This document shows positions 8,809 to 17,835 of a stretch of 64,000 nucleotides of DNA, piece by piece. Source of the stretch: Kineosporiaceae bacterium (GTDB lineage: Bacteria > Actinomycetota > Actinomycetes > Actinomycetales > Kineosporiaceae); NCBI GenBank assembly GCA_016713225.1, contig JADJPO010000002.1, forward strand, positions 1-64,000, given 5' to 3'. Position 1 is the stretch's first letter. Each line of letters starts with the position of its first letter. The position numbers were made by a program, and so were the translations under genes. The notes under the pieces are model-generated. The model did no database searches. It was not told where the DNA came from and saw only the letters and a list, made by a program, of their open reading frames with translations.

Positions 8809-9516
8809 TCAGCCCCGCCCACGAATGAGCCGTAGGCCGGTGACCACGAGCCAGACGAGCCACGCGGCCCAGCCCGCAACCCCGACGAACAGCAGCGGCG
8901 AGCCGTCCGCGATGGCGAGGTTTCCGACGCCGGCCGAGATGAGCAAGCTGCCACCCGCCACGCCGAGCAGTCGCTGCCACGGCCACGTCAGCCCGCTGGC
9001 GTGGGTGGCCAGCGCAGCGCCGATCAAGGTCGTCCCGAGGGCGGGGAGTGAGAACGCGTAGGCCGAGGCGTGGAACTGCCACATCAGCTCGAAGGCAGGG
9101 GTTGGCTGGGCCAGGCCGTCCGCGGCGAGTACGACCGCGACGTGTGTGCTCATGGCGAGGACATAGACCGCTGAGAGCGTCGCTCCAGCTGCCACTGCGA
9201 GCCGCGACCAGTCCGCCCCTGCGCCGCCGCGGCGCTGCACGAGGCCGTGCAGTCCCGTGACGAAGAGCAGGAGCAGGGGCAGGTTCAATGCCTCCATCCC
9301 CACGGTGACGGCCACGGCGGCCCGGTTCGCGGCGTGGTAGGCGAGGACCTCACCGAGAGGGTCGCTGTAGGTGGGCGCTCCAGTCAATGCTGCGATCTGA
9401 ACGCCCACCGACACGGCATAGGCAACCGCGGCCCCGCCGACGATTCGCGTCGTGGACACCCGGTCCGGGACCGGCCGGTCCTCGGTCGCGGTGAGTTCTG
9501 CTCCAGGGGTTCTCAC
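8809..9516 (-). CDS. multi-pass membrane protein of TetR-linked operon
   Basis: 235 aa with GTG start at 9516, chosen because AAGGAG lies 7 nt upstream; the open frame runs further back but overlaps the previous gene. Six or seven hydrophobic helices fill the protein (first about 23-42), ending in a basic tail. No family is recognised with certainty; the layout resembles DUF4386-type proteins. Its leader (AGGAGTAACGACGTGAGAACC) is nearly the same as that of the gene before it, suggesting the two arose by tandem duplication. It is last of three genes behind the TetR operator. Confidence 0.6.
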   Translation of the reverse strand: MRTPGAELTATEDRPVPDRVSTTRIVGGAAVAYAVSVGVQIAALTGAPTYSDPLGEVLAYHAANRAAVAVTVGMEALNLPLLLLFVTGLHGLVQRRGGAGADWSRLAVAAGATLSAVYVLAMSTHVAVVLAADGLAQPTPAFELMWQFHASAYAFSLPALGTTLIGAALATHASGLTWPWQRLLGVAGGSLLISAGVGNLAIADGSPLLFVGVAGWAAWLVWLVVTGLRLIRGRG

Positions 9517-9619
9517 GTCGTTACTCCTTCGCTTCGTTCGGATGGCGGGTTGTCGAGCAGGTTCGGGGCCGATGTCGGCGGAGGGCAGCGTCGAGGTGCT
9601 GACGTCGTCCAGCGCCCTT

Positions 9620-10363
9620 TCAGCCGCGGGACAGCCGAATGCAGCGGACGCCCACAGCCAGATGGAAGACCAGCGCGCCGAGGACGCTGACGGCGACGAG
9701 CACGGACGGCCCGTTGGCAGCGGCGAGGGTGGCGCCGACAACACCCGCGGCGCCCAGGGCGACAGCGCTCCAGCCCAGGACAGGCCCCAGGAGACGGCGC
9801 GACGCGACCCCGAACAGGACGACCGTGACCGGTAGCAGCAGCGCACCCGTGATCAGCAGCGCATCCATCACGGCCTGCGCAGCGGTCCAGGCCTGGACAA
9901 CACCGTCCCGGTCGGCTTCGCCGGCCTGCTGGTAGGCCTGCGACATCGGCGCGGTCGACAGATGGAGCAGCGCCGAGGCCGCGAGTGCGGCGACGGCGAG
10001 GTGGCCGACGGTCCGAGCGGCGCTGGTCAGCACCGGCCCGGTGGAGCTCAGCAGCCGGTGGAGCAGGTCGTGCTGAACAGCCCAGAACACGACAGCCGCG
10101 AGGTAGAGCAGGTTCTCGACGACCCGCGCCTGCTGGATGTCGGGGAAACGCTGCAGACTCTCCGCGCTCGAGGGGTTCGGCAGGCCGAGCGTGCCGACGA
10201 CCACGAACGCTGCCAGCATCAGCAGGCTTCCGCTGATGCCGGTGATGCCGGCGCCACGCAGCAACGGACGACGGTCCACAGGTTGGTCGAGGTCTGTCCT
10301 CGAGGGGACGACCGATTGAGGGACGGTGCCCACGCGCTTGTTCACGGCCTCACGGGTTCTCAC
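9620..10363 (-). CDS. multi-pass membrane protein of TetR-linked operon
   Basis: 247 aa, GTG start at 10363 behind GAGGAG (an ATG at 10378 overlaps that ribosome site and is less likely). After a 35-residue soluble N-terminus it has about six transmembrane helices with the same spacing as the downstream 235-aa protein. The start regions share the VRT residues and the same leader. The function is unknown. Its place directly after an NADPH-type oxidoreductase and under TetR control suggests a stress or xenobiotic response, which is inference. Confidence 0.6.
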   Translation of the reverse strand: MRTREAVNKRVGTVPQSVVPSRTDLDQPVDRRPLLRGAGITGISGSLLMLAAFVVVGTLGLPNPSSAESLQRFPDIQQARVVENLLYLAAVVFWAVQHDLLHRLLSSTGPVLTSAARTVGHLAVAALAASALLHLSTAPMSQAYQQAGEADRDGVVQAWTAAQAVMDALLITGALLLPVTVVLFGVASRRLLGPVLGWSAVALGAAGVVGATLAAANGPSVLVAVSVLGALVFHLAVGVRCIRLSRG

Positions 10364-10462
10364 GTCGTTACTCCTCATGTCACGCGCAGGGGCGGGTTCT
10401 CGAGCAGGTGGGTGTGTTCGTGCGGGTAGTCGTCGCTTCCTCTGAGGGGAGCGGTCCGGTCG

Positions 10463-11503
10463 TCAGACGGTGACGATGACTTTCCCTCGGGTGTGCCCGG
10501 CCCCGACGTGGCGCAGGGCGTCTGCTGCCTCGTGGAGGGGGTAAGTACGGTCGATGACCGGCCTGACCTGCTCGGTCGCGAGCAGGTCGGCCAGGGCGAG
10601 CAGGTCCGAGCGCTTGCCGACCGACAGGAACGGCTTCAGCCGCTGTCGGGTGAACCCGGACAGCACGCGCGCTGTGACGATCCGACCGATGGGCCCGAGC
10701 CAGCGGCCGCCGCGTCCGCTGTTGGGGATGAGGGTGCCGGTGGGCGTCAGCGCTCGGCGGACATCCGCCAGGGGCTGGGCCTCCACGTTGTCGAGGATGA
10801 CGTCGTAGCGCTTCCCGGTCTGGGTGAAGTCCGTCCTCGTGTAGTCGACGACGTGGGCGGCACCGAGCGAGCGGACCAGGTCGACGTTGCGAGTGCTGCA
10901 CACCCCCGTCACCTCGGCGCCGAACGTCTTGGCGATCTGGACGGCGAAGGAGCCCACTCCGCCCGACGCACCCGTGACCAGCACCGTCTGGCCCGGTCGA
11001 ACGTTCGCGATGTCGCGCAAGGCCTGCAACGCCGTCATGGCCGACGTGGGCACCGCTGCCGCCTCCGCGACCGACAGGTTGGCCGGCACGGACACGAGGT
11101 GGTCCGCCGGGACGCAGGCGTACTCCGCGAGCGCTCCTGCGGTGCTCCAGCCGAACACCTCGTCGCCGGGGCGGAGAGCGGTGACATCCTCTCCGACCGC
11201 TGTCACCACGCCGGCGAGGTCCATGCCGGGGATGCCGTGGCGCGGTCGGCGGAGCCCGAACGCCAGGCGCACCAGGTACGGCTGACCGGTCATGATGAAG
11301 AAGTCGCCGGGATGAATCGAGGCCGCGCCCACCTGGACGAGCACCTCGCCTCGTCCGGGCAGCGGCCGGTCGACCTCGGACGACTCGAGCACCGAGGGCG
11401 GGCCGTAGCGGTGCTGGACGGCGGCCCGCATCGTCGCCGCCCTGGCCGGACTCGCCCCCGGTACCAGGCGTGCTCCGGCGTTCGATCGCTGTTCGGTTCC
11501 CAC
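10463..11503 (-). CDS. quinone oxidoreductase-like medium-chain reductase (zinc-free)
   Basis: 346 aa, GTG start at 11503 with GAGGAG 5 nt upstream. An N-terminal GroES-like domain (about 30-140, with GMDLAGVVTAVGEDV) is followed by a Rossmann fold carrying VLVTGASGGVGSFAVQIAK, the nucleotide-binding motif of the quinone reductase/NADPH-dependent MDR group. The Cys and His ligands of zinc alcohol dehydrogenases are absent. It likely reduces quinones or enones with NADPH in the cytoplasm. It is first gene of the operon divergent from the TetR regulator and probably its direct target. Confidence 0.85.
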   Translation of the reverse strand: MGTEQRSNAGARLVPGASPARAATMRAAVQHRYGPPSVLESSEVDRPLPGRGEVLVQVGAASIHPGDFFIMTGQPYLVRLAFGLRRPRHGIPGMDLAGVVTAVGEDVTALRPGDEVFGWSTAGALAEYACVPADHLVSVPANLSVAEAAAVPTSAMTALQALRDIANVRPGQTVLVTGASGGVGSFAVQIAKTFGAEVTGVCSTRNVDLVRSLGAAHVVDYTRTDFTQTGKRYDVILDNVEAQPLADVRRALTPTGTLIPNSGRGGRWLGPIGRIVTARVLSGFTRQRLKPFLSVGKRSDLLALADLLATEQVRPVIDRTYPLHEAADALRHVGAGHTRGKVIVTV

Positions 11504-11540
11504 TGAAGCTCCTCACGTCCGAGGGGACCCTCGCTGATTC

Positions 11541-11583
11541 GTACACCGTACGTCGTACGCTGTACTATGGGCGTACGCTGTAC
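11541..11583. promoter_or_regulatory. TetR-type operator with three half-sites
   Basis: GTACACCGTACG (11541-11552) and CGTACGCTGTAC (11554-11565) form a near-perfect palindrome around T11553. CGTACGCTGTAC is repeated at 11572-11583, exactly 18 bp on. A -10-like TACTAT (11563-11568) for the regulator gene lies inside, so binding would block both divergent promoters. Confidence 0.75.
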
Positions 11584-11623
11584 GAGTGTCAAGTCGATCG
11601 AGGGAGCGAGGAGACTCCTGTCT

Positions 11624-12292
11624 GTGAGGGGACAACGCCAGGTCGCGCCGGACGCGGGGCTGAGCAAGCAGCGGGTGGTGGTCGAGGCGGTTCGGCTCGC
11701 CGACCGCGAGGGGGTCGCCGGGCTGAGCATGCGCCGGCTGGCTGTCGAGCTCGGCGCGGGCGCGATGTCGCTCTACCACTACGTGGCGAGCAAGGACGAG
11801 TTGCTGGACGCCATGATCGACGTCGTGTTCGAGGAGATCGAGCTCCCGCCCGAGGAGACCGACTGGCAGTCGGCGATGCGAAGCCGGTCGATATCTGCCC
11901 GGCAGGTTCTCGCACGCCACCCGTGGGCGATCGGCCTGATGGAGTCGCGGACATCTCCGGGGCCCGCGAACCTGCGCCACCGCGAAGCGGTCACCGCCTG
12001 CCTTCGCAGGGCGGGCTTCTCGGTCGTGATGGCGACGCACGCCAACTGGTTGCTCGACAGCTACCTCTACGGGTTCGCCCTGCAGGAAGCCAGCCTGCCG
12101 TTCGACACCCCCGCTGAGTTCGCGGACATGGCCGAGGACGTCTACCTGCCCCAGCTTCCTCCGGACGCGTTCCCCTACCTCAACGAGGCCGCCGCGGCGC
12201 TGCTCGCTGCCGACTACAACCCGGCAGAGGAGTTCATCTTCGGCCTCGACCTCGTCCTGGCCGCCCTCGAGTCCCTGAGAGCCTCCGCATAG
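11624..12292 (+). CDS. TetR family transcriptional regulator
   Basis: 222 aa from GTG 11624, which has GAGGAG 10 nt upstream. An in-frame ATG at 11567 falls inside the operator and is rejected. The N-terminal helix-turn-helix spans about residues 15-60 (LSMRRLAVELGAGAMSLYHYV), the standard TetR recognition helix. The rest matches the TetR_C tetracycline-repressor-like ligand and dimer domain (LLDAMIDVVFEEIELP onward). It is divergent from the oxidoreductase operon and probably represses it and itself through the palindromic sites between them; the inducer is unknown. Confidence 0.88.
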   Translation: MRGQRQVAPDAGLSKQRVVVEAVRLADREGVAGLSMRRLAVELGAGAMSLYHYVASKDELLDAMIDVVFEEIELPPEETDWQSAMRSRSISARQVLARHPWAIGLMESRTSPGPANLRHREAVTACLRRAGFSVVMATHANWLLDSYLYGFALQEASLPFDTPAEFADMAEDVYLPQLPPDAFPYLNEAAAALLAADYNPAEEFIFGLDLVLAALESLRASA

Positions 12293-12361
12293 CGACGCTC
12301 ACGGGCCATCGCGCGGGGACTGGAGGGTCGCATCCCGCCGACGCGACGATCCGTGGGGAGG

Positions 12362-13270
12362 TCAGCCTGCGAGGAATCGATCATGGCGGATCGCCAGCAG
12401 ATCGCGATCGGGGCGTTCGGCTCGTGACCTGGGGATCACGCGTAAGTGCTGATGATGCAATGCTTTCAAGCCATGCTCGAGCAGCGGCCCGTCGATCTCG
12501 GCGAGCACGTCGTCGCGAATCTCCACGCGGTAGTCCGGGGTGAGCCCGAGGATGCCGGCGTCGTAGGCGGCATGGTGGATCTTGCACAAGGACAGTCCGT
12601 TGCGAACTGCTGCAATGCCCGCCTCATGTCCGTCCTCGACGATGTGTGCAGCGTCGAGGAGCACACTGTGCCCGAGTTCGCAGACACAGCACCGAGTGTT
12701 GTAGGCGCGCATCACCATGCTGCGGAACACGGGTTGGTGCAGACGCTGCCTGGTCTCGCGATGAAGGTATCGGCGCATCACCTCTTCCACGGCCGACCCG
12801 GTGGCTCCCAGATGCTGCAGGCCATCGGTCGCCACGACGAATTGTTGGGCGCTGGGTTCCTCGGCGATCAGGTAGATCGGAAAGATGGGCTTGTAGAGGG
12901 CCACGCCGACCCCCCAGAACCAGATCAGAGGGACGCTGGCGCGCATCGCTGCGCGCAGTGCCCGGTTCTCGGCGTGTTGCGGGTCGTCACCACGCCACTT
13001 GTAGCGCACCAGTCCGTCGATCCCCACGACATCGTCGTACGGGCGAGGTGCTCCCGCCGGGCGGAACGTGGTGCGAATCGACAGCGCCGACGCGAGGACG
13101 GCCGGTTTGCGGATTCCCCGCTGCGCGTCCATCAGCCGAAAGGGCTCCCCGCGGAAGGTGAACTCGGAGATCTCCTCGCTGTCGATGGCGTCGAGGCCGT
13201 CGTTGGTGCGTTGCCGTAGCCACTCGATGGCGCTCTCGCGCAGCGCGAGGTCGTCGTCGGCGGTCCACAT
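12362..13270 (-). CDS. HNH endonuclease with probable sulfur-binding (phosphorothioate-reading) domain
   Basis: 302 aa. The N-terminal 160 residues (LSIRTTFRP, DDVVGIDGLVRYKWRGDDPQH, PLIWFWGV, YLIAEEP) resemble the sulfur-binding domain of type IV enzymes that cut phosphorothioated DNA. The C-terminal HNH module has C194-x-x-C197, H209 in LLDAAHIV, N224 and H232/H233 in LSLCKIHHAAYD. The likely role is cleavage of modified incoming DNA. No dnd modification genes lie in the window, which suits a lone restriction enzyme. The family assignment of the N-terminal domain is from recalled sequence pattern, not a search. Confidence 0.72.
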   Translation of the reverse strand: MWTADDDLALRESAIEWLRQRTNDGLDAIDSEEISEFTFRGEPFRLMDAQRGIRKPAVLASALSIRTTFRPAGAPRPYDDVVGIDGLVRYKWRGDDPQHAENRALRAAMRASVPLIWFWGVGVALYKPIFPIYLIAEEPSAQQFVVATDGLQHLGATGSAVEEVMRRYLHRETRQRLHQPVFRSMVMRAYNTRCCVCELGHSVLLDAAHIVEDGHEAGIAAVRNGLSLCKIHHAAYDAGILGLTPDYRVEIRDDVLAEIDGPLLEHGLKALHHQHLRVIPRSRAERPDRDLLAIRHDRFLAG

Positions 13271-13315
13271 GGACTCAGCCTGCCAGACCTGATCGTCGGC
13301 AGACGTGCCGACGCC

Positions 13316-14263
13316 TCAGGCGTCGGTGCGCTTCTCCACGGTGCGCAACGGGTGCAGGTCGAAGACCTGATTCTCCAGGGACGACCTCAGCCGCGCCGCC
13401 TGCCCGAAGAACGACGCCTCACTCGCCGGGATCCCCTGCGGCCGAGGGGTTTCCCCGGCATGCTCCCGGCTCACGTCGTCCACCGCGGCCAGGGCGAACA
13501 GCGCCGTGATCCGATGCCAGGCCAGCTGCCGAGGTTCGGCGAGTTCGAGGGCCGCTCGGGCGTCGTCCTCGGCGGCACGGGTGTCGTCATGCACGGTGAG
13601 CCGGCGTGCCGACCGAGCGGTGAGCGCCTCGATCCGGGTCAGCAGCAAGCCCTGGTCATGGCAGACGTCGAACACGCCCTCCAAGGTGGCGCCGGCCTCG
13701 TCGTGCCGTCCCCGAGCGCTCAGGGCGCGACAGAGCAGCAGTCGAGCCTGCGCCGCGTCGGCGACCAGGCCCTCGCCGTCCAGCACGTCCAGCACCCGGT
13801 TCACGTGCAGCACGGTCGCCCCGGCGAGCTTCTTGTCCAGCTCGAGCGCGGCAATCTCGACCTGGGCCAGCGCAGCGCCCACCTGATCACCCGCCTCGGT
13901 ACACCGGGCTGAGCTGCGCTTCAGCAGCTCGTCGGCGTCCTGCCACCGATAGGTCGTGCGCAGAAACCACCCCCAGCGTGCCGCCGGCCGCCCGGTCAGG
14001 TGCACGTCGGCGCGCGCCAACCCGCGAGCGAACTCGCCCGCCGTCAGAAAGGAACGCTCCGCCTCGGCCACCTGCCCGACGAGGCCCTGGGCGTGACCGA
14101 GCAGGGCTGCCGCCGCCGGGATCCGGGCATGCTCCCCGCGGGTGATGATCGATTGAAGCGCCTGCGAGGCGAGGTCGCAGGCGAGCACGGCGTCACCCAT
14201 GAGCCGGTGGTCCTCGGCTCGGCTCATCAGGTCCGCCGGGTCGTCGGAATCGTTGTCGGCCAT
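13316..14263 (-). CDS. TPR-like helical repeat protein
   Basis: 315 aa, Ala/Leu/Arg-rich, almost wholly helical, with repeating A-x3-A-x-A-L-x2-G-type helices from about residue 10 to 260. This indicates a tetratricopeptide-like solenoid. No signal peptide or membrane segment is seen. The C-terminus (FFGQAARLRSSLENQVFDL) could be a capping helix. Its ATG at 14263 lies 6 bp after the stop of the neighbouring helical-repeat gene, so the two form an operon and their products may interact. No specific function can be assigned. Confidence 0.6.
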   Translation of the reverse strand: MADNDSDDPADLMSRAEDHRLMGDAVLACDLASQALQSIITRGEHARIPAAAALLGHAQGLVGQVAEAERSFLTAGEFARGLARADVHLTGRPAARWGWFLRTTYRWQDADELLKRSSARCTEAGDQVGAALAQVEIAALELDKKLAGATVLHVNRVLDVLDGEGLVADAAQARLLLCRALSARGRHDEAGATLEGVFDVCHDQGLLLTRIEALTARSARRLTVHDDTRAAEDDARAALELAEPRQLAWHRITALFALAAVDDVSREHAGETPRPQGIPASEASFFGQAARLRSSLENQVFDLHPLRTVEKRTDA

Positions 14264-14269
14264 GGCGTT

Positions 14270-15334
14270 TCAGGCGAACGTGACGAGGAATCCGAGGGGA
14301 TCCGCGGCGCGGCGCGCATAGGCCTCGGCAACCCCCACCTCGCGGGACGCCGCCCGTAGTGCCCGCAGCCGGTTCGCCTCGGACTGCGCCAGCTCCTCCA
14401 GTGCGGCATCGACCATTCCGTCCGACGCCGGTTCGAGCAGGACGTCGTGGTACTCCACCACGTCCTGCTCGGCTCGGAAGGTGGGCGCCGAGACCCACTG
14501 CCAGACCAGCACCAGTACCGGCAGACCACTGCGCCAGGGCTCGTCGAGGTGCGTGGCGGCCTCGGTGATCAGTTCGTCGGCCTCGTCGTCGCGGCCCTCG
14601 TCGCCGAGCAGTTCGGCGAGCAGGGCGAGCGCCCGGGCGAGCGCGTTCGCGCCGTCCGTCCCGTGCGGGTCCGCGAGCCGCAACGTCACCGCTTCTCGGG
14701 CCTGGGCGACGTCGCCGTCCGCGGTCCTGGCCAGCAGCAGCAGGGCGTCGGCCAGCTCGCCGCGCGCGTCGGCGTCCTCGGGGTGAAGGTCGAGCAACGC
14801 GCGGCAGGTCTCGACCAGGTCTCGGCGGACGTCGACCTCGGCCAGGTCCGGCTCGTCCGCCTCGGGCGAGACCTCGGCCACGTCGCGCAACAGGGCGGCA
14901 CGCCAGGCGAGGTAGCGGGCAGGATCCGTCGGCGTCAGGTCGTTCAGGTTCTGCAGCGCGTAGTAGGCGTACCTCAGGGCCTCGTCGCCCTGGCCGTCCG
15001 CCGCGAGCAGCCGGGCGAAGTTGACCTCCACGAGCACCATGTCGACGGTGGTGAAGTCGGACTCACGGCCGTAGAGCTGCCCGGTCAGCTCGGACCCCTC
15101 GCGCGCGACCTTGACCGCCTCGGCACTCTCACCGCTGGCGCTGAGGGCCATCGCGTGCCGGCCGATCGCCCGCACCAGGGCGACCCCGGGAAGGATCGTC
15201 TCCTCGACCAGCACGCGGCACAGGGCCACCGCCTCGTCGAACACAGCCACAGCGGCCTCGGCAGCGCCCTCGGCCAGCAGCGTGTTGCCGCGGTCGAGAA
15301 GTGCGTCGAGGTCCTCGGGAATCGGGTTTACCAC
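14270..15334 (-). CDS. TPR-like helical repeat protein
   Basis: 354 aa from GTG 15334, with GAGGAG 7 nt upstream. Tetratricopeptide-like repeats are visible (LDRGNTLLAEGAAEAAVAVFDEAVALCR; ARLLAADGQGDEALRYAYYALQNL; TRADGDVAQAREAV). It is acidic, cytosolic and has no catalytic motif. It is probably a scaffold or protein-binding solenoid and is paired with the 315-aa gene immediately downstream. A further protein of the same style begins at 63168. Confidence 0.6.
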   Translation of the reverse strand: MVNPIPEDLDALLDRGNTLLAEGAAEAAVAVFDEAVALCRVLVEETILPGVALVRAIGRHAMALSASGESAEAVKVAREGSELTGQLYGRESDFTTVDMVLVEVNFARLLAADGQGDEALRYAYYALQNLNDLTPTDPARYLAWRAALLRDVAEVSPEADEPDLAEVDVRRDLVETCRALLDLHPEDADARGELADALLLLARTADGDVAQAREAVTLRLADPHGTDGANALARALALLAELLGDEGRDDEADELITEAATHLDEPWRSGLPVLVLVWQWVSAPTFRAEQDVVEYHDVLLEPASDGMVDAALEELAQSEANRLRALRAASREVGVAEAYARRAADPLGFLVTFA

Positions 15335-15611
15335 GCACCTGCTCCTCTGGTCTCGGCCCCCGAGTTGCTCCCTGACTGCGCACACGGTACTGACACGTCG
15401 GCACGACATCGTGTCGGATTCCGAGAACTGGCTTCCTCTTGGCCAGCACCCCTGTGGTCACTGCCGTTGGACATGTTTGACCGATTGCGCGCCACGACGT
15501 CGGGAACCGAACCCCACCCGGTGGTGACGTCGCTCGTGCCTCAAGCGCGCCCATTCAGGTGCCGAGCACCTGAGTGGGCCGAAGAATGTCTCGTCTGAGG
15601 AGCGTGGGGCC

Positions 15612-17252
15612 GTGGGCAACAGGGACTCCGGATCGACGCGCCAGACCGGCACGGCACGCGGGCTGGCTGCGGTGTGGCGAGACCGGTCGGTCGCGGTGAA
15701 GGTCCTGGGGGCCGTCTTGACCGCCTGTCTCGGGATGCTGGTGATCGCCACGACCTCGATGATCCACTTGGGGCAGTTGCGCGACAGCGCCCGCGCCATG
15801 GACACCCGAGCGGTCGCTCCGATGAGGGCTCTGGATCAGGTCAGGCGTGCCTACCTGCAGACCCGGGTGGACGCGCTGGCCGACGAGTGGATCGGTCAGA
15901 GCGATGACGGCCCTGAGCACAAGGCGTTCCTGGCCGACCTTCAGGCCATGGACGGAGCCCTTCGCGACTGCGAGGCGCAGCCCCTCACCCCAGAGCAGCG
16001 CGCTGCGGTCCAGGATCTGACCGCCGCATGGACCACGTACCGGTCTCTGGTGGCGGGCAAGATTCTCGAGGCGGCCCGGGCCGGCCAGCGAACGCAGTAC
16101 CTGCAGATGCGCGACACCTACGTCAAACCCGCAGCTGTGACCATTCAACAGCGTCTGGACATGCTGACCACGTCGCTGGCGCAGCAGACTGCCGCCCAAG
16201 TGGCAGCCAATGAACGGACGTACCTCACGGCACGGTGGATCTTGTGGACGGTCAGCGCGGTCAGCGCGGCCCTTGCCCTCGTGCTGGCCCTGCTCGTGAT
16301 CAGGCACATGGTCACTCCGCTGCGGCGGATGCGCGATGTGTTCGCCGCCGTGGCACAGGGTGATCTCACCCAACGCGCCAACCTGCAGGGTTGCGACGAA
16401 ATAGCCCAAACCGCAAGGGCTTTCGACACCGCCACGGCCACGACGCAGCAGACGGTGCACGAGTTGGCCGCCTCCGCGGCGGCGCTGGCCGGCGCCGCTG
16501 AGGAGTTGGCAGCGAGCACCGGGCAGATCGACACGTCCGCTGCTGACACCTCTGCCGCCGCCCGGACGGCGACCGAAGCCGCCGACAGAGTCTCGGGCGA
16601 TGTCCAGGCCATGGCCTCCGGTACGGATCAGATGTCCTCGGCGATCAATGAGATCTCCCAAACTGCCAGTGATGCAGCACGGTTGGGCGAACAGGCTCGT
16701 GAATTGGCGGGGTCGGCGAACGCGACCATCAGCAAGCTCGGTGAGTCCTCCGAGGAGATCGGCAACGTGATCAAGATGATCACGTCGGTGGCCGAACAGA
16801 CCAACCTGCTCGCCTTGAACGCCACCATCGAAGCCGCTCGAGCCGGCGACGCCGGTAAGGGATTCGCCGTGGTTGCCACCGAGGTCAAGGACCTCGCCCA
16901 GACCACCGCGCGCGCTACCGAGGACATTGCTCATCGCATCGAGGCCATCCAGGCCGACACGATCAGTGCGGTTGCGGCGATCGGTGAGATCACCGAGGTG
17001 ATCGGACAACTCGGGACCTTCCAGGGCACCATCGCCGCCGCCGTCGAGGAACAGACGGCCACCACCGCCGAGATCACGCGCAGCGTCATCGCGGCCTCGG
17101 AGCGGACCGGGCAGATCGCCCACGCGGTGGCCGGCGTGTCCCACGCCAGCCTGTCCACCGCTGAGGGCGCGCACCAAGCCCGAACCGCCACCGAGTCGCT
17201 CGCCCGGATGTCCAGTGACCTGCACGACATCGTTGCCCGATTCCGACACTGA
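15612..17252 (+). CDS. methyl-accepting chemotaxis protein
   Basis: 546 aa, GTG start behind GAGGAG. Layout: a first transmembrane helix (about 29-49), an extracellular four-helix-bundle sensor (50-215), a second transmembrane helix (217-240), HAMP (241-293), and a long cytoplasmic coiled-coil signalling domain. The hairpin tip that binds CheA/CheW is intact near 394-430 (EQTNLLALNATIEAARAGD, then GKGFAVVATEVKDLA). No che or flagellar gene is in the window, so the array partners are encoded elsewhere. The ligand cannot be inferred. Confidence 0.93.
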   Translation: MGNRDSGSTRQTGTARGLAAVWRDRSVAVKVLGAVLTACLGMLVIATTSMIHLGQLRDSARAMDTRAVAPMRALDQVRRAYLQTRVDALADEWIGQSDDGPEHKAFLADLQAMDGALRDCEAQPLTPEQRAAVQDLTAAWTTYRSLVAGKILEAARAGQRTQYLQMRDTYVKPAAVTIQQRLDMLTTSLAQQTAAQVAANERTYLTARWILWTVSAVSAALALVLALLVIRHMVTPLRRMRDVFAAVAQGDLTQRANLQGCDEIAQTARAFDTATATTQQTVHELAASAAALAGAAEELAASTGQIDTSAADTSAAARTATEAADRVSGDVQAMASGTDQMSSAINEISQTASDAARLGEQARELAGSANATISKLGESSEEIGNVIKMITSVAEQTNLLALNATIEAARAGDAGKGFAVVATEVKDLAQTTARATEDIAHRIEAIQADTISAVAAIGEITEVIGQLGTFQGTIAAAVEEQTATTAEITRSVIAASERTGQIAHAVAGVSHASLSTAEGAHQARTATESLARMSSDLHDIVARFRH

Positions 17253-17355
17253 CGGGTGTTGCTGGAACGGGAACGCATCCGCTTCGACCACGACGAGAGA
17301 GATTGGCCTGTGGACAACTGATCGGGGCAGGGATTCGCGGGCCATCATTCAGCGC

Positions 17356-17778
17356 ATGAGTTTCGACGATCTCCCCGACAACTGGCCCGAACTACCCCTG
17401 ACCGACCAGCGTCTGCTGGCCGACGTCCTCGACCTGGTGGTGTCCGAGCAGTCCCGCCGAGACGGCGCCCTGTACGTGTTGCTCTGCGACGAGCAGGCCC
17501 GACTGGTGCAACCCATCGCCATCGATCTGCTCGAGGCGCCGACCGACCTGGCCGGCCGCGAGGAGTTGATGGCCAGCGTGGTCGGCATGACACATCACCT
17601 GGGCGAGAACGGGTCCTACGTGGTCGCGATCGCCCGGCGCGGCGGCCACTCGGTGACCCCGGACGACGAACAATGGGCGGCTGCCGTCCGCTCCACCCAG
17701 GGCAGCTGGCGGTTGCTCGGGGTGCATGTGGTGACGCGCGACGGCAGCCGGCCCATTCCGTTGACCCGTGCCGCCTGA
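17356..17778 (+). CDS. conserved 140-aa hypothetical protein (copy 1)
   Basis: The start is MSFDDLPDNWPELP at 17356. A short acidic N-terminus precedes an alpha/beta domain (ALYVLLCDEQARLVQPI; SYVVAIARRGG; WRLLGVHVVTRDG). Strand order and the LLGVHVV-RDG ending recall JAB/RadC-like folds, but no metal-binding HxH motif is present, so this is only a suggestion. A copy differing at six residues lies at 27186-27608. About 45 bp of upstream sequence (CTGTGGACAACTGAT...) is also shared, so the duplication includes the promoter. Confidence 0.7.
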   Translation: MSFDDLPDNWPELPLTDQRLLADVLDLVVSEQSRRDGALYVLLCDEQARLVQPIAIDLLEAPTDLAGREELMASVVGMTHHLGENGSYVVAIARRGGHSVTPDDEQWAAAVRSTQGSWRLLGVHVVTRDGSRPIPLTRAA

Positions 17779-17835
17779 GACACAAGGACTCGATGATCCC
17801 CCGCATCGTGATGTTCGACGGCACGAGCAGGGTGG

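Noticed and set aside
8473..8954. Minus-strand frames in the 8.4-8.9 kb gap
   Set aside because: Arg/Ser/Pro-rich, no ribosome site, and partly antisense to or overlapping the 235-aa membrane protein gene.
15555..17348. 597-codon open frame antisense to the chemotaxis protein
   Set aside because: GC-rich third positions of the MCP gene keep the opposite strand open; the translation is Gly/Arg/His-rich with no domain, while the sense frame has every MCP signature.
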